Origin: Deltaproteobacteria bacterium
GTDB lineage: Bacteria > Desulfobacterota > Desulfobacteria > Desulfobacterales > JAFDCJ01
Direction of reading: 5' to 3'
Assembly: GCA_024277475.1 (NCBI GenBank)
Contig: JAJRVC010000035.1
Coordinates: 1 to 10,402, forward strand
Length of the DNA: 10,402 nucleotides
Shown: positions 6,066 to 10,402 of the stretch, in pieces
How the letters are laid out: every line of letters begins with the position of its first letter
Position numbering within the stretch: the first letter of the stretch is position 1
The notes under the pieces: model-generated
Database searches by the model: none
Told to the model about the DNA's origin: nothing
Seen by the model: the letters and a program-made list of their open reading frames with translations, nothing else
Made by a program: the position numbers and the translations under genes

Positions 6066-6072
6066 GAGGAGG
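6066..6072 (+). promoter_or_regulatory. Ribosome-binding site deciding the GAF protein start
   Basis: GAGGAGG sits 6 bases before ATG 6079. It overlaps the alternative GTG at 6064-6066, so translation from GTG would require a different, unseen signal. Confidence 0.8.
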
Positions 6073-6078
6073 TATTTC

Positions 6079-6645
6079 ATGGGTAACGCAGAAAAAATAG
6101 ATATTGAAGTCTTTAAAGCGGTCAATAGGGCCATTGCGCACTCGGACAACCTTGAAATCATGACCGGCCATTTAACACAGTTGCTGGTCGGTACACTGGA
6201 AATTAAAGGATGCTCTATTTTTGCTCTGGAGCCCGAGAGCGGAGAACTTGAATTGCTGTCGAGTTTCGGCCTTAGTGTCGGTTACTTAAACAAAGGACCC
6301 GTTTTTTCGGGTAAAAGTATTGGCGACATTAAAAAGGGCAGGCCTGTTATCATCCGTGATCTAAACGACACGGATCTTTTACAATATCCCCAAGAAGCCA
6401 GAGAAGAGGGAATCGGCGCCATCGTTTCGCTACCGATTAAATTTTACGGCAAGAATATCGGAGCTCTGCGTCTGTATCACCAAGAGCAGTGGGACATTTC
6501 TGAACAGGACATCGATTCTTTGCTGTTGCTGGCCGAAAATATTGGTTTGGCCCTGATGTACACCCGTCTCCTGAACGCTTTAAAAGAGGTTAAAGATACG
6601 GTTAACGAAGTGCATTCGATTTGGTTTAATGCGATCGGCGGCTAA
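6079..6645 (+). CDS. Single GAF-domain sensor-like protein
   Basis: The 188-residue protein consists of one GAF domain (about residues 15-165) and a short C-terminal helix. Recognisable elements are the N-terminal helices, the GCSIFALEPESGELELLSS strands, GKSIGDIKKGRPVIIRD, and GIGAIVSLPIKFYGKNIGAL followed by a helix-rich end (LLLLAENIGLALM). GAF domains bind small molecules or chromophores, but there is no output domain (no kinase, GGDEF or HTH) and no obvious haem or cyclic-nucleotide signature, so it probably acts through a partner. The best start is ATG 6079, preceded by GAGGAGG (6066-6072); an upstream in-frame GTG at 6064 lies within or before that ribosome-binding site and is unlikely. 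Its position 82 bases behind the Usp gene suggests a shared transcript and a stress-related role, by inference. Confidence 0.82.
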   Translation: MGNAEKIDIEVFKAVNRAIAHSDNLEIMTGHLTQLLVGTLEIKGCSIFALEPESGELELLSSFGLSVGYLNKGPVFSGKSIGDIKKGRPVIIRDLNDTDLLQYPQEAREEGIGAIVSLPIKFYGKNIGALRLYHQEQWDISEQDIDSLLLLAENIGLALMYTRLLNALKEVKDTVNEVHSIWFNAIGG

Positions 6646-6670
6646 TTTAGACAGTACTTGCGCATAGAAT

Positions 6671-6692
6671 CAGGTTGGGTTAACCCAACCTG
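6671..6692. repeat. Perfect 22-base palindrome
   Basis: Arm CAGGTTGGGTT (6671-6681) is followed directly by its exact reverse complement AACCCAACCTG (6682-6692), with no loop bases. It lies 25 bases past the GAF stop and 113 bases before the HTH gene. It has no T-run. From memory, AGGTTGGGTT...AACCCAACCT is the core of a widespread intergenic repeat; it could equally be an operator or a bidirectional transcription-end hairpin. Confidence 0.75.
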
Positions 6693-6805
6693 CGATACAT
6701 CGTTTAGATCCGTAGGTGGATACCCTCGGCGCATATTTTTTATTGACAATTATACCACAATGTAACAACATATAGACTGTAAATAATAAACTTGGGACTA
6801 AGTTG

Positions 6806-7180
6806 ATGGACAGCAATGAATTCAAATCTTTACGGAAAAAATTGAGCAAAACCCAAAAGCAGATGTCACAGTTGCTGGGAACATCCTTGAAAGCCATTCA
6901 CAGCTATGAACAGGGTTGGCGTACCATTCCACCTGCGGTGGAACGACAATTATATTTTATCGTTTCACGGATATCCAGCAGCCCAAACGCCGGCAAACCA
7001 TGCTGGAGAATAAAAAAATGCCCCACCGAACAAAAGAAACAATGCCCAGCCTGGGAGTTTAACAGCGGAAATCTTTGCTGGTTTATCAATGGCACCATCT
7101 GTGACGGTGGTGTCCACAAGGACTGGAAAGAGAAGATGGAGGTCTGCCGCTCCTGTGAGGTTTTTGCTAAAATTTTTTAA
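6806..7180 (+). CDS. XRE-type HTH protein with C-terminal two-CW cysteine-rich domain
   Basis: Residues 6-53 form a small XRE/Cro-like helix-turn-helix: LRKKLSKTQKQMSQLLGTS is the scaffold and first helices, and LKAIHSYEQGWRTIPPAVER the recognition side. Residues 66-117 hold seven cysteines: CW at 66-67, CP at 72, CPAW at 80, CW at 91-92, Cys99 in GTICDG, and C-x2-C at 114/117. This is the layout of the two-CW domain found in many deltaproteobacterial signalling proteins, probably a metal or redox-sensitive module of unproven function. The start is taken as ATG 6806; a TTG one codon earlier is possible. The ribosome-binding site is weak. A TTGACA at 6743-6748 is a promoter hint without a well-spaced -10. 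It may regulate itself or its neighbours, which is inference. The length of 124 residues looks complete. Confidence 0.82.
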   Translation: MDSNEFKSLRKKLSKTQKQMSQLLGTSLKAIHSYEQGWRTIPPAVERQLYFIVSRISSSPNAGKPCWRIKKCPTEQKKQCPAWEFNSGNLCWFINGTICDGGVHKDWKEKMEVCRSCEVFAKIF

Positions 7181-7325
7181 TTTTGCCCCCCTTTCATCTT
7201 GCTGACTACCTGCCAAAGACCTTTTAGTATCTTCAGGTCGGTGAATCCGGGAAGGATGTACCAGGACATACAGTAAAAAAATCGGCATTCCCTGTTTATG
7301 AAATTGTGGCAAATTTTGAGGGCTG

Positions 7326-7340
7326 TTTTATCGGATAAAA
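7326..7340. promoter_or_regulatory. Candidate operator palindrome upstream of larE
   Basis: TTTTATC-G-GATAAAA is a perfect 7-bp inverted repeat around one central base, ending 33 bases before the larE start. It overlaps TAAAAT (7336-7341), a -10-like hexamer, although no -35 is well spaced. An AT-rich palindrome of this size can arise by chance, so it is only a candidate regulator site. Confidence 0.3.
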
Positions 7341-7373
7341 TAGGGAATCATTTCCGGCAACCGGGAGAAAACT

Positions 7374-8198
7374 GTGGAACCGCGGCAAAGCACCCGAAAA
7401 TTGGAAGAACATTTAAAAAAAATGCAGCAGACCCTGATTGCTTACAGCGGGGGAGTGGACAGTGCCCTGCTTGCATTTGCTGCGCACAGGACCCTGGGCG
7501 AGCGGATGGTGGCAGTGTTGGCCGACAGTGCGTCTCTTTCACGCCGTGAATATCGCAATGCCATTGGTTTCGCGCAAAAACACAGCATCCCGCTTCAGAT
7601 CATTCGAACCCGGGAATTAGAAGATCCGAGCTACCAGGAGAATCAGGCGGATCGTTGTTATCACTGTAAAAAGGCTCTTTTCGCAAAGATCGAAGCACTT
7701 CGCAAGCAATTGCAGGGATTTCGGGATATTGAATCCTGGCAGATAAGTTACGGTGTCAATGTGGATGATCTCGGTGATTATCGACCGGGGATACAGGCAG
7801 CCCGCGAAGCGTCGATTCAGGCACCCTACCTTGAACTGGGTTTTAGCAAACAAACTATCCGGGAGGTGTGCGCCTATTATAAGCTGGAAATTGCCGATAA
7901 ACCTGCCATGCCCTGTATGGCCAGTAGAATTGCTTATGGGGAGAAAGTAACACCGGAAAAACTGGGTCAGGTGGAACAGGCCGAGGATTTCCTTTACGAT
8001 ATAGGCTTGCGGGTGCTTCGGGTCCGTCACCATGGCGATACGGCTAGAATCGAGGTGCCTTTGCCGGATTTTGAAACCATATTGACACACCGCAGGAAAA
8101 TCCGTAAAAAATTTCATGCCCTAGGATTTGTCTATGTTGCTTTGGATTTGGATGGATTCAAAAGCGGCTCTCTTAATTCAGCGCTGAAGTCGATGTAA
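7374..8198 (+). CDS. larE: ATP-dependent sacrificial sulfur transferase LarE
   Basis: LarE supplies sulfur for the nickel-pincer nucleotide cofactor of lactate racemase and related enzymes. It activates the LarB product with ATP and inserts sulfur. This 274-residue protein has the PP-loop SGGVDS at 25-30, RCYHCK with Cys95 and Cys98, GVNVDDLGDYRPG (127-139), and PCMASRI with Cys181. In Lactobacillus plantarum LarE the cysteine of that last motif is the sacrificial sulfur donor. The presence of three cysteines (95, 98, 181) fits the LarE class proposed to use a [4Fe-4S] cluster as a non-sacrificial carrier; that class assignment is inference. Translation starts at GTG 7374 behind GGGAG (7363-7367), giving the usual N-terminal length before the PP-loop. 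No larA, larB or larC is in the window; metY follows after 108 bases. Confidence 0.93.
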   Translation: MEPRQSTRKLEEHLKKMQQTLIAYSGGVDSALLAFAAHRTLGERMVAVLADSASLSRREYRNAIGFAQKHSIPLQIIRTRELEDPSYQENQADRCYHCKKALFAKIEALRKQLQGFRDIESWQISYGVNVDDLGDYRPGIQAAREASIQAPYLELGFSKQTIREVCAYYKLEIADKPAMPCMASRIAYGEKVTPEKLGQVEQAEDFLYDIGLRVLRVRHHGDTARIEVPLPDFETILTHRRKIRKKFHALGFVYVALDLDGFKSGSLNSALKSM

Positions 8199-8216
8199 AT
8201 CGGTCATCCGGATTAA

Positions 8217-8230
8217 CCCCAATGTTGCAA
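8217..8230 (+). repeat. 14-base direct repeat, copy 2
   Basis: CCCCAATGTTGCAA is identical to 5120-5133, again shortly after a stop codon (here 18 bases past larE). It continues as CGCTAGGATTGACTG, which looks like the longer form of the element. The rest of the 108-base gap holds TTGACT (8239-8244) without a convincing -10. I see none of the conserved core of a SAM riboswitch, which might have been expected before a methionine operon. Confidence 0.6.
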
Positions 8231-8306
8231 CGCTAGGATTGACTGTTGAAGGATCCTGGATCTACAGGTTTTTAAATCAAATCTAAATTACCAAAGGAGA
8301 GAGGTT

Positions 8307-9593
8307 ATGAGTGACGACTACAAATTTGAGACATTGTGCCTGCACGCCGGTCAACAACCGGATACAGCTACAACAGCTAGAGGTGTTCCGGTTCACCGGA
8401 CTTCTTCTTACGTGTTTAAAAGCACCGAGCATGCAGCCAATCTATTTGCGCTCAAAGAACTCGGCAATATTTACACCCGCATCATGAACCCGACCCAGGA
8501 CGTTCTGGAACAAAGGGTTGCAGCCCTGGAAGGGGGGGCGGCCGCCCTGGCACTGGCTTCGGGCACTTCAGCTGTTTATTATTCCATAATCAACCTGTGT
8601 TCGACCGGCGATGAGATTGTAGCCGCCAATAATCTTTACGGCGGTACCTATACGATGTTCGACACTATATTGCCTCAATTTGGTATCCAGGTAAAGTTTA
8701 CTGATCCCCGGGATCCACTTAACATTGAAACGGCAATTTCAGGAAAAACCCGGGCAATTTTCATTGAAGCCATCGGCAACCCGTTGCTCGATGTCGCCGA
8801 CATCGGGGCCATCTCCGAAATCGCCCACAAGCATCATCTTCCGTTGATTGTTGATGCAACCTTTACAACACCTCATTTGCTGAAAAGTATCGAATTTGGT
8901 GCCGATGTCGTGGTCAACTCGCTTACCAAATGGATGGGTGGACACGGCACCGGTATCGGCGGCATCGTTATTGATTCCGGAAAGTTTGACTGGACGGATC
9001 CCAAGTTCAGACTCTATAATGAACCTGATGCAGGCTACCACGGGATCCGTTATGCCCAAGATCTGGGGGATCTTAATCCCGTAGCCTTCATTATGAGAAT
9101 GCGGCTGGTACCGTTACGCAATCTTGGGGCCTGTATTTCTCCGGATAACGCCTGGATGTTTCTGCAGGGACTGGAAACGTTACCGCTCCGGATGCAGCGT
9201 CACTGTGAAAATGCAATGAGCGTGGCCCGGTTTCTGAAAACACATCCAAAGGTTAACTGGGTACGATATCCTGGGTTGGAGGATGATCCTACATTCCCGG
9301 TTGCCGTAAAATATCTTGAGAATGGATTCGGTGGTATGGTAGTGTTTGGAATTGAAGGGGGTCTTGAGGCCGGAAGTAAATTTGTAGATAATTTGAAGCT
9401 TTTCTCTCACCTTGCCAACGTGGGAGACGCCAAAAGCCTTGTGATCCATCCTACAAGCACCACCCATTCCCAATTGAGCGAAGAGCAGCAAAAAGCCGGT
9501 GGACTGACGACGGATCTGGTGCGCCTGTCCATCGGTCTCGAACATATTGATGATATTATTGGTGATTTGGCGCAGGCGTTCACGAGAGTTTGA
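8307..9593 (+). CDS. metY: O-acetylhomoserine sulfhydrylase MetY (PLP enzyme)
   Basis: MetY condenses O-acyl-homoserine with sulfide to give homocysteine. The 428-residue length and start (FETLCLHAGQQPDTATTARG) are typical of MetY rather than the shorter MetB/MetC proteins. Tyr56 and Arg58 in YTRIMNPT contact the PLP phosphate of the neighbouring subunit. ASGTSA binds PLP, DATFTTP contains the aspartate that pairs with the pyridine nitrogen, and NSLTKWMGGHG carries the Schiff-base Lys208. The end (GDAKSLVIHPTSTTHSQL, then RLSIGLEHIDDI) is canonical, including the arginine that binds the substrate carboxylate. AAAGGAGA at 8293-8300 gives an excellent ribosome-binding site 6 bases before the ATG. 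It is cytosolic. metX follows after 49 bases on the same strand, so the two form an operon. No SAM riboswitch or S-box was found upstream. Confidence 0.96.
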   Translation: MSDDYKFETLCLHAGQQPDTATTARGVPVHRTSSYVFKSTEHAANLFALKELGNIYTRIMNPTQDVLEQRVAALEGGAAALALASGTSAVYYSIINLCSTGDEIVAANNLYGGTYTMFDTILPQFGIQVKFTDPRDPLNIETAISGKTRAIFIEAIGNPLLDVADIGAISEIAHKHHLPLIVDATFTTPHLLKSIEFGADVVVNSLTKWMGGHGTGIGGIVIDSGKFDWTDPKFRLYNEPDAGYHGIRYAQDLGDLNPVAFIMRMRLVPLRNLGACISPDNAWMFLQGLETLPLRMQRHCENAMSVARFLKTHPKVNWVRYPGLEDDPTFPVAVKYLENGFGGMVVFGIEGGLEAGSKFVDNLKLFSHLANVGDAKSLVIHPTSTTHSQLSEEQQKAGGLTTDLVRLSIGLEHIDDIIGDLAQAFTRV

Positions 9594-9642
9594 TCCGATT
9601 TTGGTGGGGATTTCAGGATAAATTATTTAGAAGCAGACAGGA

Positions 9643-10402
9643 ATGAGCGAATACATCGAGCATGATAAAGACGCCAATTCGGTAGGAATCGTCGAAAAGA
9701 AATTATACACTTTTGCCGAACCGCCGGGAGAAATGGTGCTCGAAAGCGGTGCCAGACTGGGTCCCGTAACCCTGGCTTATGAAACCTGTGGTACGCTGAA
9801 TGCAGACAGGAGTAATGCCATCCTGGTTCTGCATGCCCTGTCCGGAGATTCTCATGTGGCCGGCTATTACAAAGCGCAGGATGAAAAGCCCGGCTGGTGG
9901 GATAACATGGTGGGTCCCGGTAAAGGAATCGACACCAACAAATATTTTGTTGTTTGTTCCAATATTATCGGCAGTTGCATGGGTTCCACCGGGCCTTGCT
10001 CCATCAATCCGAAAACCGTGTTGCCTTACGGACTTGATTTTCCGGTAGTCACTATCGGAGATATGATCGATGCTCAAAAAGCATTGATGGATCATTTGGG
10101 AATAAAAAAAATACTGGCCGTTGTGGGAGGATCCATCGGGGGGATGCAGGTGTTGGAGTGGTGTATCAGGTACCCTGAAATGGTGACTGCGGCAATTCCA
10201 CTGGCAAGCACTACCCGACACTCCGCTTTGACCATCGCATTTAACGAAGTGGCCAGGCAGGCGATTATGGCTGATCCCAAGTGGAACCATGGAGACTATT
10301 ACTTCGGGCCGAAACCGAACCTCGGACTGGCGGTGGCCCGCATGATCGGTCACATCACCTACCTGTCCGATGAATCCATGCGCCATAAATTTGGACGCCG
10401 CC
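9643..10402 (+). CDS. metX: Homoserine O-acyltransferase MetX (3' end outside window)
   Basis: MetX transfers an acyl group from acetyl-CoA (succinyl-CoA in some members) to homoserine, making the substrate for MetY. About 253 codons are present, with no stop before the window ends; the full family length is near 370-390. Motifs are the alpha/beta-hydrolase core [42 protein letters not shown], and the nucleophile elbow GGSIGGMQ with Ser164. The remaining triad residues (Asp and His) would lie beyond the edge. The open frame is not given by any complete ORF here because it runs off the end. ATG 9643 is supported by the family-like [18 protein letters not shown] start, though the ribosome-binding site (ACAGGA directly before the ATG) is poorly spaced, which suggests translational coupling to metY. 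Acetyl versus succinyl specificity cannot be judged safely. Confidence 0.95.
   Translation, partial: MSEYIEHDKDANSVGIVEKKLYTFAEPPGEMVLESGARLGPVTLAYETCGTLNADRSNAILVLHALSGDSHVAGYYKAQDEKPGWWDNMVGPGKGIDTNKYFVVCSNIIGSCMGSTGPCSINPKTVLPYGLDFPVVTIGDMIDAQKALMDHLGIKKILAVVGGSIGGMQVLEWCIRYPEMVTAAIPLASTTRHSALTIAFNEVARQAIMADPKWNHGDYYFGPKPNLGLAVARMIGHITYLSDESMRHKFGRR

Noticed and set aside
7617..8117. 166-codon open frame opposite larE
   Set aside because: It is the shadow of a well-identified gene, with no domain and no ribosome-binding site.
8199..8306. Possible SAM riboswitch before metY
   Set aside because: No conserved SAM-I core or multi-stem layout could be found in 108 bases; only a 14-base repeat and the ribosome-binding site are visible.
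9703..10386. 227-codon open frame opposite metX
   Set aside because: It is antisense to a gene with clear MetX motifs and matches no family; it arises from codon bias in the real gene.

Overview
The window looks like a piece of chromosome from an anaerobic or microaerophilic deltaproteobacterium (Desulfobacterota, sulfate-reducer type). The basis is inference: a two-CW cysteine-rich protein, a flavoprotein with a compact cysteine motif, a Usp/GAF pair, LarE, and several short intergenic palindromes and repeats of a kind I associate with that group. There are no tRNA or rRNA genes, CRISPR arrays, transposases or phage genes.

Layout. Bases 1-316 are non-coding, with a palindromic repeat element at 194-279. 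It is followed by an ImmA/IrrE-type zinc peptidase (317-1171) that lacks the N-terminal HTH domain usual for its subfamily. On the minus strand lie an iron-sulfur-flavoprotein-like NAD(P)H/FMN reductase (1406-2005) and an exported cyclophilin-type prolyl isomerase (2309-2887), separated by a repeat-rich spacer. Next comes a zone of gene decay. The frameshifted 3' end of one N-acyl-D-amino-acid deacylase (3251-3479) sits directly before an intact but divergent deacylase (3508-5118). Downstream of that are a broken AhpD-like fragment (5152-5256), a 16-codon ORF resembling a signal peptide (5272-5322) and a strong hairpin (5293-5330).

The right half is orderly and entirely on the plus strand: a universal stress protein and a GAF-domain protein (probably one transcript), an XRE-type HTH protein with a C-terminal two-CW domain, LarE, MetY, and the first two thirds of MetX, cut by the window edge.

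How the genes work together. MetX acylates homoserine and MetY replaces the acyl group with sulfide to give homocysteine, so metY-metX is a direct-sulfhydrylation methionine operon. LarE is the sulfur-inserting enzyme of nickel-pincer cofactor synthesis; its partners LarB and LarC are not in the window. Usp, GAF and HTH/two-CW form a plausible stress or redox sensing group, but this is inferred from position only.

I do not see a complete novel multi-gene system. The most informative unlisted signals are the decayed gene remnants around the deacylase, the headless ImmA protein next to a palindromic repeat, and the hairpin overlapping the small signal-peptide-like ORF. Four starts should be placed at 3508, 5532, 6079 and 6806 rather than at the longest open frame.
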